Shown: positions 1-12,377, numbered from the stretch's first letter. The stretch is 64,000 nt of DNA from Anaeramoeba flamelloides (GCA_027625915.1 JANTQA010000023.1:11904001-11968000), one strand, 5' to 3'. Numbers and translations are program-made. The notes: generated by a model from the letters alone, not told the origin.

Positions 1-59
1 ATTGTTTTTTATAAAATCATGCTATGAGTAATTGCTGAGAGTTTGTATGTGTAAATAAC

Positions 60-900
60 TTTATAAATTTAATCTTATTTAAAACAAAAAAAAAACAAAA
101 ATAAATGAAATATTGATTTGATGAAGAATTAAAACATTTATCTTTTTTTTTATTCTAAAAATTTATTAAAATTCTTGAAATTTAAATAATAAATAATCAT
201 GTTTTTTCCAATATCAAGAGTAAAAATTAATAATCTGGTTCTTCTTAAAAATGAAATTCAATACTCTTTATTATTTTTTATTTTTTAGAATTAGTAATTT
301 TAATTCGTTTTATTTGTTTTAAAATATTGATAATTATGAGAAATAACACCAAAAACTATTAATTATTTGAATATATCAATTATTGCTAATAAATTGGAAT
401 AATTCAGTGTGGATTATTGGATATTCTTTAAAAATAATCAAATTGAAAAATATTTATTAATGTTTTAAAGTTGAATTTTAGGTTTTAAAAAAGTACTTTG
501 GGAAAATTCTTGATTTAATGGTTATGTGTTTTTTTTTCAGTTTTTTTTTTTTGTATAATAAAAAATTGATTGATCTCAATTTGGAATAGAAAAAAACAGT
601 TTAAGTTTTTTCCCATTCTTGTGCAGATACGAGTATTGTAAATTTTGTATAATGAAGTATATTTTTTATACAAATTTATTTCAAAACTTAGGGTTATATT
701 TTTAAATTGTATTTTTACAACTTTCAATAGATACTAAGATTTTTTTCTTTGAATAAGAAATAAAAATTCTTTTTTAAAATAATTCAGAAATATGTTACAT
801 TTTGATCTTTTCAAAAATGAAAAATGGATCAAACTTTTTTAAAAACAATAATTCATTGCCTTGTATAACTTTAAAAGTAAGTTTGGGTTTGGAGTAACCG
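60..900 (+). repeat. Dispersed repeat family A, copy 1
   Basis: This stretch has no convincing coding content. It matches, with many changes, 9285-10110 and 56160-56985 on the same strand. The shared landmarks run in the same order: a TTAATCTTATTT start, a TTAGAATTAGTAATTTTAAT block, an ATAATCAAATT block, then TTTTAAAAAAGTA followed by TTTGGG. Class unknown; no terminal repeats or open frame were seen. Confidence 0.65.
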
Positions 901-940
901 AAATTTGACTTTTTTTTCATATTTCAGGATATGGTAACCA

Positions 941-1375
941 TTGTGGAAAAAAAGTGAAACAGGAAAAAAAGTTCACACCGTTTTTAATTGGGAGCATTAA
1001 TAGAACCTGAAAATTCAAAGGAAGATCAATGAAAAAAAGAATAAATAAATAAAGACAAAATAAAGTATTCAATACAATAACAGCTTTTTTAATACCATCT
1101 TTTAGTATGGGCTTTTCTTTAATTGATCAATTATTAAAAATTTGTTCAAAAAATTGACTATTTTTGAGATCTCCAAAACCACTCCAACAATTTCAATAAG
1201 AAATTTGATTTAAAATGTACTTGTTGTTTTGATTGAAAATAATATAATGGATTATTATTTGAATTTAATTGGTTTCTTCTTTTAATTGATTTTACTTTTC
1301 ATTTTCAGGTTCTATTAATGTTATCAATTAAAAATAGTGTTTCACTTTTTTTCGAATTTCACTTTTTTTCCACAA
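941..1375. mobile_element. TIR/fold-back element P, copy 1 (non-autonomous)
   Basis: The ends are inverted copies of each other over about 75 bp. The left end reads TTGTGGAAAAAAAGTGAAA, then a block ending TAATAGAACCTGAAAA; the right end is its reverse complement, finishing TTTCACTTTTTTTCCACAA. No coding frame, so probably a non-autonomous DNA element. Copies 2 and 3 lie at 2850-3350 and 4648-4800. It sits about 160 bp upstream of the WDR74 start codon, so it may form part of that promoter region. No target duplication could be made out. Confidence 0.7.
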
Positions 1376-1536
1376 CGTGAAAATATTTTTGAATGGTTAT
1401 TAAATTTATGAGTTGATTGTTTTTTGTTACTAGTCATTTATTCGACCCTCTGAAAATTGTGAAACTTACAATAGTATTGATAAAATTATAGGGTGTATTG
1501 AATCATTTTTTATCTTTTTTCATTTTAATTAAAATA

Positions 1537-4500
1537 ATGAGGATTTTTGTTGGTGATAGACTTGGAATTATAAAGTGTGTTTCTATTGAGAACACTTCGG
1601 TGTCTTTTGTAAATTTAAAACCAAATAGAAATAAAGAAATCATTGAAATGGATTTTATTGATCAAAATGAAACACAACTGATTGCGGGATCAGCTAATGG
1701 GATTGTTGACATTTATGATTTAAACAAATTTGAAATAACAAAAAGTATAAACACAAACATTGATTCCGTCTTTTCTTTTAAATACCTCAAATCAAGCAAC
1801 AGGGTTATAGTATGTAATAAAAAAGGAGATGTGAAAATTCAATCACTTGAAGAACAGATTGTTGAAGAAGAGGAAGAAGAAAAAGAAAAAGAAAAAAATT
1901 TTCAAGAATATAAAGCAAATACACCAATCGCAACTTTTAGTGTTGATCGAGCTCAACAAACTTTATACTCTTGTGGTGGAAAAGATAATTTAATCAAAGT
2001 TTGGGATATTAATACAGGTAAAAATGTTTTTAGCTGTCAGAATCTGCCACTAGACGACCTTGGTTTAAGAATACCTATTTGGGATCGGTAAGTTTTCTTT
2101 TTGAATTTTGTTCTTTTGATTATTGATTTCTTTTTTGTAAAAAAAAAAAAAAAAAAACAAGAAAAATTCAATTGGTTACGTAATCTTTTTCAAAAAAGTT
2201 TCCTTTTCAATTTCCATTTCTTTGTTTCAAACTATTTGACTTGCAGAGTTTTTTATGTTCTGGTCTCAAAAAAACACCTACAATAACTCAAAAGTTTCCT
2301 TTCACTCAAAAAAACCACAACACACAAAATTCTTTGATATAATTTTTTTTTATTTTCAAATTGAAATTAACAAGATTTTCTAGGTGGTACTTTACATTAG
2401 ATTAAAACAACCGCCTCTGTTATGTTCAATATTTTAAATCATACAAAGTGTGTCTGTGATTTTTTTTCTGGAATAATTTTATACATACTTTAGATTTTCC
2501 AATTCAGATCCAAAACCAAAAAATTACTTTTAAAATTCCAAAGATAAAACACAAAATCTTCATAAATAGACCGAAAACGAAAGAATATTGTATTTAATTC
2601 CTCTCTTTAATATTGAATTTTGAGAGATAACTACAGTGAAAAAAAAGTAAAAAACAGTTTTTTAATTAAAAACATTTGTCGAACATTAAAAAGTAATTTC
2701 ATTTTAAAAAAGAAATAAATTAACTTCAAAGTGTAATCATTTTATTATCAATTAGATCAACAAAAAGAATCCAATCGATCTCCTTCCTTTTATATTGAGA
2801 TCCAATGAATACTTTTCTTGATCTCAAAAATTGTAAACTGTTCGGTTTAAAAAGTTCAACACGATTTTTAATTGGGAACTTTAATAGAATCACAGAAACC
2901 TGGAAACGACAAATAAAATCACAGAAACCACAGAAACCACAGAAATCACAGAAACTGAAAAAGAAAAGCAATATCAATTAAAAGAAGAAACCAATTAAAT
3001 TCAAATAATAATCCATTATATTATTTTCAACCAAACCAACCAAAAAAAATTTAAATCTACTTTATTATCGAAAATATGAAGAGTTGTTTAAAGATCTCAA
3101 AAATAGTCAATTTTTTCAACAAATTTTTAAGAATGGGAGATCAATCAAAGAAAAACCAATTCCATAAGATAGTATTGAAAAAACTGTTATTGTGCTGAAT
3201 ACTTCCATTTTGTCTTTATTTATTTATTTTTTCTTTTATTCAATAAATCATATTTTTTCATTTTCAGGTTTCTAGTGATTCTATTAAGGTTCCCAATTAA
3301 AAATCGTGTGCTAAACTTTTTTTCCTTGTTTAACTTTTTTTTTCCAAATAGTAAACTTTTCAAGAAATTTTGGATATGTTATAAATTGGCGAAATTTGGC
3401 AACGGCGAAATTTGGCAAATTGAACTTTTATTTTTAAAGTTAAATTTCAATCAATTTATTGTATTGCTTTGTTGATTATTTGAGATATATCTATCGTTTA
3501 AATGAAATTCTGATAAAAATCCGATAAGTAATTGTTGAGAAAATAAATAAAATAAAAACGCCAAAAGTCGGTTTTTACATTTTTTTTGCCAAAGATTTTC
3601 TAGTTGGCGAAAACTAATTTTTGATAATTCCGATTTTTTCTAGTAAATTTTGATATTTATAAGACTTTCTTGATTTCAATTGAGTTAAATTCTGAATATT
3701 TTGGAATTATTTTGATCAAAAATTAATTTTCAAGCAATATTTTATCAAAATTTTTCATAAATAAGGTAAAAATATTGATTAATAATTTGATAATTTTGAT
3801 TTTTAACATATATTTAAGACTAGTAAATTTAGTCAATTTGAAATTTTTTTAATCAAAATAATAATTTGATATTTTAGATAACTCAAAAAAATGTAATATT
3901 TGTCAAAATTTCGTGAGTAAATTTCAATATTTTGTATATTATTATTATAATTTGAGTGATATTTTGATCAAAAATCAATTTTCAAGCATTATTTTGTCAA
4001 AATTTCATATAATAATGTAAAAATATTGATTATTTATTTGAAAATTTTGATTTTTAGGGTATATTTATGACTAATCTATTCATATTTATCAAAATATTTT
4101 GACAAATATTAGAAGATTTTGAGTTTTCTAAAATATAAATTATTATTTTGATTAAAAAAATTTCAAATTGACTAAATTTACTAGTCTTAAATATATGTTA
4201 AAAATCAAAATTATCAAATAAATAATCAATATTTTTACATTATTATGTGAAATTTTGACAAAATAATGCTTGAAAATTGATTTTTGATCAAAATAATTCC
4301 CAAATATTCAGAATTTAAATATATTGAAATCAAGAAAGTCTTATAAATATCAAAATTTTGTTAAAAAAAAATCGGAATTATGAAAAATTAGTTTTCACCA
4401 ACTAGAAAATCTTTGGCAAAAAACATGTAAAAACCGACTTTTGGCGTTTTTATTTTATTTATTTTCTCAACAATTACTTATCGGATTTTTATCAGAATTT

Positions 4501-7500
4501 CATTTAAACGATAGATATATCTCAAATAACCAACAAAGCAATACAATAAATTGATTGAAATTTAACTTTAAAAATAAAAGTTCAATTTGCCAAATTTCGC
4601 CGTTGCCGTTTTTCGCCAAATTCAATATTTCTCGAAATTTTGTAATAATATTCAATCAAAGAAAAACTCCATACAAAAAGATATTATGATAAAAAAATTA
4701 TTGTGTTGAATTCACCATTTTGGATTTAATCATTTATTTTTTCTTTTATTATAGGTCTTACTTTTCATTTTCTGTAAGATTTCCAGTTAAAAAAGTAAAA
4801 TACTAATTGTTTTTTAATCAACAAAATAACAGTACTTTTAATGAAGAATTCAATACTAATTCAATAAACATTTCATTTTATTCAAAAATCAAAATGGATC
4901 AGATCTTTTTTTTCGAAATGATAATTCTTTGATTTTATAAACTTATTGAATTCTCTAATTTGTTATTAGACTATTAAACTTAAATATTTTTTTGGGATAC
5001 CAAGAGATTCTACAGTAAAAATTTTAAGGTCATCCGAAAAGTTTAATTAGGAAAATCCAAATTAATTTCGAAAATTTTATTTTGATATTGAATTCTAAAG
5101 ATCTTTGGATTTTTTCGACGATTTGAAATGAAAAATGATTTGCAAAATTTAGATAATAATCTTTCATTTTACTTACAAATTCAAATTGCCAGAATTCAAA
5201 TTTTACATCAAAGTTCAATAAGGAAGAACCAAATTAAATGAGACAAAATTTCGTTTTCAATTTACTTTTCCAAGATCTTGGTATTTTTTCTTATTTGAAT
5301 TTTTAAAAACTATTTTCCAGTCAAATTGGCCCAGTTGTAATAAGTGGATTACTTATGTTTAAGGATCAAGTCATTTACCGTGGATTTGCTCCATACTTAA
5401 GGAGTGACTTGAAACCTAAAAAGGGTATTGTGAAAGTGCCCATCTTTTGATAGAAAAAATTCAAATATCAAAAAAAAATTTTATTAAGGATCTCATTGGC
5501 AAAAAATTAATTCAAAAAAAAAGTTTCAAAGTAATCAATTCCAAAAAATTAAATATTGAAAAAAAAAAGTTCAAAAGAAATCCCAATTTCAAAAAATCAA
5601 ATTTTTTAAAAAAATTATTTATTTTTTTTAAATTTCCAAAGGGTTAAATTTCTTCAAATTAAAACAAATTGTTTTCTTTACGTACAAAATTAATTTAAAA
5701 CAAATTATTTTTCTTAAAGTGCACAATCAATTTAATTCGATTTAATCTAATTTATGGTTATTTTGTAACCCTCTATATTGGACAAAGTAAGGATTTGGTA
5801 ACATTCTTTCGAGAAAAAAATAATTTGTTCGAGAATAGAAAAAAAATGAAAAAAAAAAATCTCCGAGATCTCAAAAAGTGCCAAAGAGAGACTCTAAAAC
5901 TAATACATTTGTTTTCAAAATTATATTTATAGCCATTAAAATTGGAAATTGAGTGTCTTTATTTGGCTCTTTTTTCTAAAAATGTCCTCTTTTTTAATTT
6001 TGATTTTTGGATATCGATCAGGCCTCAAATGTTTGGTTAGTTTTTCATTGTTATTAGGCACTCAGAAAAATTACACAATTTTTTTAATCCATTCCAGAAA
6101 AAAATATTTACAAACATAATGACTCTGCTCTTAAAGGGTTTTGAATGGAGATTAGAAGAAAAAAATTTATTTTGGAAATTTCAAAATTGAAATCATTTTT
6201 TCGCTTTTTTTCTTTTTTTATATTTTTTTTTGATTCATAATTCTTTTGCCAAATTAAAAAAATTTATTGCAAGATCGATAGTAACTTGATAAAAACTTGT
6301 TATTCTAATTGTTATTGAAACAGTAAAAAAAATTATATCAAAATCATATTTATTTCTATTGTAATTTTATTTTGATTTTCAATAGAAGATCAAAATGGAT
6401 ATTCTTGTTTTTTTCAATGATTACCTAAGAATTTTGAGTTTTCCAATTTTTAATAAAATATCTATTGACTGATTAGGTTTTACTTCATGACTGATATCAA
6501 CTTTTCTCTGAAATGTCTATTATTCGTCTTATTTCTTATTTATTTTCCAAAGGTCAATTATAAAAAATAAATGATATTTTGAAAATTTTTTTGGCCCCTT
6601 TGACAGAAACAAAGTTTATATTTATTGTTTTGGTTTTTTTTTTTTTTTTTTGGTATATGAAATACATAAATAATTTTTAGCATTCCATAAAGTAAAAAAC
6701 TCTAATTTGGAATTTCTCAAATAAATAAATATTAAATTATTTTACTTTTTTGAATTAAAAATTAATAAAGATCGACCAAAAATTTTCAATTTGGGATTAG
6801 TTTACAATTTTTCACATTGAACAGTGTATAAAACTGCCGCTTTGAAAATGAAAATAAGAAATAATTATTCATCTTCAATGTTTGCAAACATATTTTCAAA
6901 AAATCTTTTAATCTTTAATTTTGAACTTTACAATATTAATGTTTTTTTTTCTTGTATATATATCTTTTGTAATTTTGTTTATATACATATAATATCTATT
7001 TATTATTATAAATAACTAAATTAGATCACATGATTGGAAACATAATTCGGATAATACTTTTGTTGTGGGTACAAGTTATGGTGGAATTCGAATATTTGAT
7101 ACAAGGGTCAAAAAGGCACCTGTAAAGAGCCGTGATATATTAGAATTTCCAGTTAATAAAGTTACGAATTCAATTGACGAAAATTACACATTTATTGGTG
7201 ATACCACAGGAAGAACTTTTAAAGTGGATCTCCGAAAAATTCAATCTGTAAATTCCTACCGTGAATCTGTTGGCTCCATTCGAGGAATGTCTGAACATCA
7301 TTCCGGTGACTATCTAGGTATATGTGGATTAGATCGATTTTTAATAGTCTATGATCTTAAACTTGTCAAATCAATGATGAAGGTATATCTTAAAACACAA
7401 ATGAATTGCTGTTTGTTTTCGAAACAGGGATTTAATACCAAAGTTGAAACAGAAAAAAAGAATAAAAAAAAAAATCAAGTCACCAATGATTCTGAATCAG

Positions 7501-7754
7501 ATGATGAGGTTAGTGGTTCATCAAGTTCTGCAGAAGAAAATTCTTCATCAGAGCAATCTACATCTTCGTCTTCTGGTGACGAGGATGATTCCTCTGAAAA
7601 TTCTGAAGGAAGTTCAGATGATATAGACCGTTATTGGAATAGTTTAGGCGTTATAAATGATGAAGAGAGTGATTTGGTTTCTGACGAATCCGATGAACAA
7701 AAAAAGGGGGAAAAGGTTACTCAAAAAAAGAAAAGGAGAAGAAAAAAAAAATAA
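1537..7754 (+). CDS. WDR74: WD repeat-containing protein 74 / Nsa1 (60S ribosome biogenesis)
   Basis: Two exons: 1537-2087 and 7025-7754, 426 residues. The donor is GTAAGT at 2088 and the acceptor is TTAG at 7023-7024; the join splits an Arg codon and keeps frame. The spliced protein aligns without a gap to the Nsa1/WDR74 family: LRIPIWDR, then SYGGIRIFDTR, GSIRGMS, GICGLDRFL and KVYLKTQMNCCLF are family landmarks. WDR74/Nsa1 is a seven-bladed beta-propeller that works in the nucleolus on pre-60S particles with Rix7/NVL. Residues about 322-410 are Ser/Glu/Asp-rich and the last 14 are almost all Lys/Arg, a likely nuclear or nucleolar signal. The ATG at 1537 was chosen because the open frame upstream of it has no ATG and no homology. 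The 4937 bp intron is full of repeats. Confidence 0.9.
2850..3350. mobile_element. TIR/fold-back element P, copy 2
   Basis: In the WDR74 intron. The left end (ACGATTTTTAATTGGGAAC) is matched by an inverted right end (GTTCCCAATTAAAAATCGTG), and the inside resembles 961-1320. Near the left end, 2893-2955 holds about five imperfect copies of a CACAGAAAC unit, a small tandem array absent from copy 1. No coding frame. Confidence 0.65.
3386..4619. mobile_element. 1.23 kb near-perfect palindrome (fold-back element)
   Basis: The two halves are inverted copies. The left arm runs from 3386 (TTGGCGAAATTTGGCAAC) to about 3890, and the right arm from about 4125 to 4619 (ending TTTTTCGCCAA). Landmarks such as AACGCCAAAAGTCGG, ATCTATCGTTTAAATG and AAGACTAGTAAATTTAGTCA occur in both arms in reverse order. 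The central 230 bp also repeats part of the left arm directly (3710-3840 against 3961-4080). No open frame of note. It lies inside the WDR74 intron, so the pre-mRNA could form a very long stem. No clear target duplication. Confidence 0.8.
4648..4800. repeat. Element P, partial copy 3 (right half)
   Basis: Resembles 3141-3300 of element P copy 2: TTCAATCAAAGAAAAAC, then GTGTTGAATTCACCATTTTGG, then TTTCATTTTCTGTAAG. Only the right half is present, directly after the 1.23 kb palindrome. The palindrome may have inserted next to or into a P element. Confidence 0.5.
5319..5443 (+). other. Orphan exon-like segment inside the WDR74 intron
   Basis: Preceded by a good acceptor (TATTTTCCAG) and open for about 42 codons, starting QIGPVVISGLLMFKDQVIYR and including APYLRSDLKPKKG before a stop. 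The composition is far more protein-like than its surroundings. The hydrophobic strand-turn-strand pattern recalls a longin-type domain, but I cannot assign a family. It is not needed for WDR74, whose flanking exons already align without a gap. Its acceptor phase would fit exon 1, but the apparent donor (GTATTG) would not fit exon 2. Likely a fragment of a duplicated gene; a remnant or cryptic exon. Confidence 0.4.
5440..6010 (+). repeat. Dispersed repeat family B, copy 1
   Basis: Similar to 13080-14000 and 60410-60900, same strand. The strongest shared core contains TTTGTAACCCTCTATAT, GACAAAGTAA, an ATCTC..CAAAA block, AAACTAA, and CTAAAAATG followed by a TTGATTTTT stretch. The first part is a string of short A-rich blocks (AAAAATTC, AAAAAAGTTTC). 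No coding frame or terminal repeats; class unknown. Confidence 0.65.
6380..6615 (-). repeat. Dispersed repeat family H, copy 1
   Basis: Reverse complement matches 20655-20915: shared blocks include AAACTTTGTT, CAAAGGGG, ATTGACCTTTG, AAAATTG.AAAACTCAAA and CATTTTGATC. Both copies lie in introns (WDR74 here, the B-box gene there). The stretch from here to 7024 is otherwise plain AT-rich intron. Confidence 0.55.
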
Positions 7755-9284
7755 ACTTTACAAACTTTAAACTTGTAAATTCTATTATTTAAATTTTATT
7801 TTTTTTTAAAAAATATAAATTTATTTAAGAATTTAAATATTTTTCAATTTATATTTTTTTTAATGGTTTATTTTTTAAAAAATAAAATGGTTGAATTAAT
7901 AATTTTTTTTCATAATTTTTTATTTTTTTATTTTTTTATTTTTTTATTTTTGGAAAATTGTGTTGATTTTTTGAAAATTTTGACCAAAAGTAAATGTTTA
8001 AAGATTTTTTTTTTTTTTTTATGATTATGAATCTTATCGTTTTAAAATTATTTAGATGGCGAATTCTTTCTGAAATCAAAAATCTAGGAATCTTAAAATG
8101 AAGATTTATTTTTCTTTTGTTCTTTTCTGTTTTTGAAAATTTTCAAATACTTTAATAATATCACATGTGTATCAGGAATTTTGGATCTTGGAAAAATACA
8201 TTTGTTATTGCTCAAGTCTTGGTACTTTATTAATAGGTGTTTTGCTAAAATCTTATAATCACTTGTTGATAATAAAATTTTTTTTAACTATACAAATTTT
8301 TAAATTTCAATTTTCTGTTTTATTTATCGATTAAGAGAAAGGAGTAATTTAAGAAAATTTCTTCTAATATAATAATTCTAAGAAGAAATATCATAAAAAT
8401 ATCAATATAAAAAATAATAATATCATTTGGGCGACCAAGTTATAAATAAATCGAATGTAGTTAAGTTTTTCAAAAATTTGAAAGATTTTACTAAATTCTA
8501 AAATTTTCTTTTAATTTCTTCAAATTTTGGAAAATTCAGGTACTTCGAAGTACATAAAAACACTTGAAAGTACTTGACGATACTTCTTTAATTCACTCTG
8601 TGGTAAAAAACTGATGGAAAGATTATGAAAAATAAATATAAATTCCACAATCTGGGATTAATAATTAGTATTTCACTTTCTTTTCTTTCCTTTGAAAGAA
8701 AATCGTAAAATTTTTATCTTTTTCTGAATTATTTCAAATTAAAAAAAAAACCTGGATACAGCCCAAATGGTGATGGCCAAAGTAAATAGATTTAGAGATG
8801 TGTTTATTCCTTTTTAAGCATTTTTTATTTTTACTTTTTCATTGTTGTTTTTTCTTTATTCCCTTAAGTTGTAGAATTCTGAGAATTTTCCATAAATAAT
8901 GTTAATCAATATTTTTTTCTGATAACTGAATGAAAAAAAAATAAGAATGTATGGTTGGTTTTTGGAACGTATTGGAATAAAAGGGTGATTCTTTATGAGT
9001 TGGCAGTTTCCTAAAAGTTTTAGATATAGAAGAAAAGTTCTTTTTTTTATTACTAATATTTAGTGACAAAATTGGATTAAAAAATTATTTTCCTTTTCTT
9101 TTATACAAATACTGTTTTAGTGAAAGTATATTAGTAATTTTAGTACACAATTTATTTGTGGGTTTTTTTTTGTTTGTATTTTATAAAAAATAGAACAAGA
9201 AAAATTTGCCAAAACATTTTTATTTTGAGGAAATCTTACTTTTAGTAATTTTAGAGAATTTGTATTGACAAATCACATTTAAAA
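7755..9284. other. Intergenic, nothing recognised
   Basis: Downstream of WDR74. The first 200 bp are T-rich with repeated TATTTTTT units, as expected for a 3' end region. I see no open frame with protein-like composition, no RNA gene and no clear repeat copy. Confidence 0.6.
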
Positions 9285-10110
9285 ATTATTAATCTTATTT
9301 TTAACAATATAAGGTAAACATATAAATTTTTGAATCCTTGAAGTTCAGAAAAAGTTGATCATTTGTTTTATTTTCTTTACAAATAGTTTTCCAATTTCTA
9401 TAAATTTAAAAAGTGAAGTTAATATACTTTTCCAATATTTAAGAGTATAAGCCAGGAACTGTTATTATTTAAAAAAATTATTTGATAATATTTATTATTT
9501 TTATTATTATTAGATTTATTAATTTTAATTAGTTTTATTTGTTTGAAAAAAATAAAAAAATTGTCAAATAAAAGTATAAACCAATTGATACATTTGGTTT
9601 TTGGGTTGTTAATTACTTACTGAAAAAAGTAACATATCGTTATTAATTATTGATTATAAATAATCAAATTAAATAATATTATTTTGGATATATAAGTTAA
9701 ATTTTCCAAGGTTTTAAAAAATGTATTTGGGGGGGGGGGGGGGTAAACTTAATGGTTTATTTGTTTTATTCTTATTGTTTTATTTGATAATATGAAAAAA
9801 CTGATTAGAAACGTGTGAAGAATTAAGAAATTCTATATTTTTCAACTTTAAAATAATTATTCTTATTTATATGAAATTAGATTAGATTTTGTATATAGAG
9901 TTATTCCAATACGTTGAGTTTTATTTTTAAAGTGTATATCTTTATACACTTTCTCAATGGATAACAAGATTTCTTTCTACTTCAAAGGAATTTTTTTTTA
10001 CATATTTCAGAAATATAAGTCCAATATTGTACTTTTCAGATAATGTTGAAAAAAATTAGATCGAATTTTTAAAAACGTTAATTCATTTCAGAAAATGTGA
10101 TTTAATTTAA
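9285..10110 (+). repeat. Dispersed repeat family A, copy 2, with a G15 run
   Basis: Collinear with 60-900 and 56160-56985. At 9729-9743 it carries 15 consecutive G, where the other two copies have TTTGGG followed by A-rich sequence. The similarity to the third copy seems to begin somewhat upstream, near 9205 and 56085. Confidence 0.65.
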
Positions 10111-10415
10111 TTCGGCGCTCAAAGGAATCATATTATTGGATGATTTTTCTAATTCCACTATGTAGTCAATTTATTTTTTTATCCGCTATTGAACCACTAT
10201 TCCAACCCATTTAAAGTTAAAGATTGATCAGCTAAGAACCCAAAAAAAAAAAAAAAAGTACCGTAGACCTATGACAAGATAACACATTTTTCCAGTTTCG
10301 CAAATTGTAAATCTTAAGAATACTAATGAAAGTAATCTTTTTGAATTGCAAAACTGAATATTGTATTTGTCAAACAAAAACATACCTATATCAAAAAAAA
10401 TTATTAAAAGAAAAT

Positions 10416-10614
10416 AGTCAGTTACACTTTTAAGTTGCAAATTTTTAACAAAATTTAAGCTACAAAAAAAATAACAAATTCAGACACATTTTTATGAATT
10501 TTTTTTTTTATACAAATTATTTTACTATAATTTGAATTTTGTGCCTTAATTTGAGATTTTTATTATACCTTAATTTTAGGTTCCAAGTTTGTTACTTGAA
10601 AGTAGAACTGTCTG
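10416..10614. mobile_element. MITE family M, diverged copy
   Basis: About 199 bp, flanked by TA on both sides. The left end GTCAGTTACACTTTTAAG and right end ending GAACTGTCTG are degenerate forms of the CAGTCAGTTTCACTTTT inverted repeat found intact at 62751-62947. The centre shares TTTGAATTTTGTGCCTTAA with the other copies. Confidence 0.65.
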
Positions 10615-10659
10615 TAGATTGTGTTATAAATTTCTCAGTATTTGTTCTATTTTTATAAA

Positions 10660-10970
10660 TTGTTTTATACTAGTCCGTGCTTTTTTTCTTCTCGTTCAAA
10701 TGTAACTAATTTTACTGTCAAGTATTATATCTAAGTCCAAATTGATTTTGAAAGTAAAACTTCAAAAATTTTCAAAATCATCTCATTTTTTATATATATT
10801 TTTTGTGTTTTTCATTAAAAACAGTTTTCCCAAAAGTTGGCTCTTTTTTTGAGTAATAAATTTTCAATTGATCCTTTTTTTTTGAATTTTATTTTTTAAA
10901 TAATAGAACTTTAAGAAATCAACAACATATTTATTTAAGGTTTATTATCAGTTTCTTTGATCGACAGATC
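10660..10970 (+). repeat. Dispersed repeat family C, copy 1
   Basis: Matches 30700-31050 and 33140-33510 on the same strand. Shared blocks: TCAAATCAATTTTGAA-like, ATCTCATTTTTT, TAATAGAA.TTTAAGAAA, and a terminal GGTTTATTATCAGTTTCTTTGAT. Non-coding; class unknown. Confidence 0.55.
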
Positions 10971-11209
10971 TAAGCATTCTATAATAAAGAAACACAATTA
11001 TTAAATTGAAACACATATTAAACTTTTCTACTCATATTATTTTGAAAACAATTGTTGAAATTTGAATTCGCTTCAATTTTGAATCCTTGTACTATTCGTT
11101 TCAAATTTACAAAGTTGAAATCTTAAAATTTTCGAGATATTTGGATTTTGTGTGTGATTGTTGAAGAAAAATTGTTTATATTAGTATATCTAGAACAGAT
11201 CGAAAAACT

Positions 11210-11780
11210 TTTTCATTTTCATTTTTAGTATTCATGTAGGTTCACAATTATAACCTACTTCTTTGAAAAGTCTCTTTGTACAAGAAAAAAAGGTAATAGA
11301 AATGAAACTTTTTTCCTCCTATTTTTCTATAAAATATTCGTTTCAAATTCTCTTTTCAAACATGCTTATTAGTACTTTTAATAAAAAAAACGTACCTTGG
11401 TTTTGTTTTGTAAGACTGATTCTTGATCATAAAGTATCATCTTATTTAATGGGTTTTTATCAGAAATAGAACGTCGTTAAAAAATGATCAATTTAATGCT
11501 AGATTACTATTTGTTACAAAATGAATGGAACAAAATTTTCTTTCAACTTTCCTAAAATTAGATTTTTAAATAGATGTAAAATTTCGAATTTTTAATTTCT
11601 TAAAACAAGCTTAAATTATTCATTTCCCTTTTAGAATTGGGGATTTTGATATTTTATTTTAATTATTGAGGTTATGTTAGTTTTGGAAAGCTGATTGAAA
11701 ATTTTGATCTTTTTATTTTTCAATTAATAGTATTGTTGAGCTTATTTAAAATTATCTTCTTTTGGGTCTTGTTTGCTTTT
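11210..11780 (+). repeat. Dispersed repeat families F (part) and E, copy 1
   Basis: 11210-11290 resembles part of the duplicated block at 57563-57730 and 58350-58512 (a CACAA..ATAACCTACTTCTTTGA stretch). 11480-11780 matches 60130-60390: TTTTAGAATTGGG, TTTGGAAAGCTGA and TGAAAATTTTGATCTTTTT occur in order in both. 23640-23760 is a partial relative of E. Confidence 0.5.
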
Positions 11781-12200
11781 TTTTTTCTTCAAAAAATAAG
11801 AAATACTAAAAAAAAAAAATAATAAAAACAATTCACAAGTTTAGATTTAGAGTATTTTTAAGGATAAAAAATATTCTACATTACCTACCCACAATTTGTC
11901 TTGACAATTTTCTTCAAGTATTGCCAGAATTTGAAAGTACTTTTACCTACAAAAATGTTTCGAATAATTCACCCTTCGAATTGATGTTGCTCAAAATGTA
12001 TCCAAAATCAAAATTATTTTCATTTTTAATTCTCAGAATGAAGGTAAATCTTAAAAGTGTATAGAAGGAAGTTTAAAAGAAAGAATTGAAAGATAAAAAT
12101 TCTAGTAAACAATCTAATTTTCGAAATAATAATTTGAAAATAATTTTTCATTTTTGTTCAAAAACTTTTTTGTTCATTTTTTCCTAAAAATTTATTTCTT

Positions 12201-12334
12201 ATGAGTGTAACAAATCTATCAAAAGAAGAGCTTGGAACAAAAGAAACCCCAGACCAAACGATACAATCGTAAATTTTCCCATCCCTTTTGAAGATTAATC
12301 AGAAACAACGTATTTTATTCATTTAAACACCTTC

Positions 12335-12377
<43 letters not shown>

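Noticed and set aside
5319-5420. Reading the orphan exon as a cassette exon of WDR74
   Set aside because: WDR74 exons 1 and 2 already align to the family without a gap, and the donor phase would break the frame of exon 2.
12338-12371. T34 run as the poly(A) end of a retroposed gene
   Set aside because: It lies in the putative gamma-gene intron as part of generally T-rich sequence; no processed gene copy or target duplication adjoins it.
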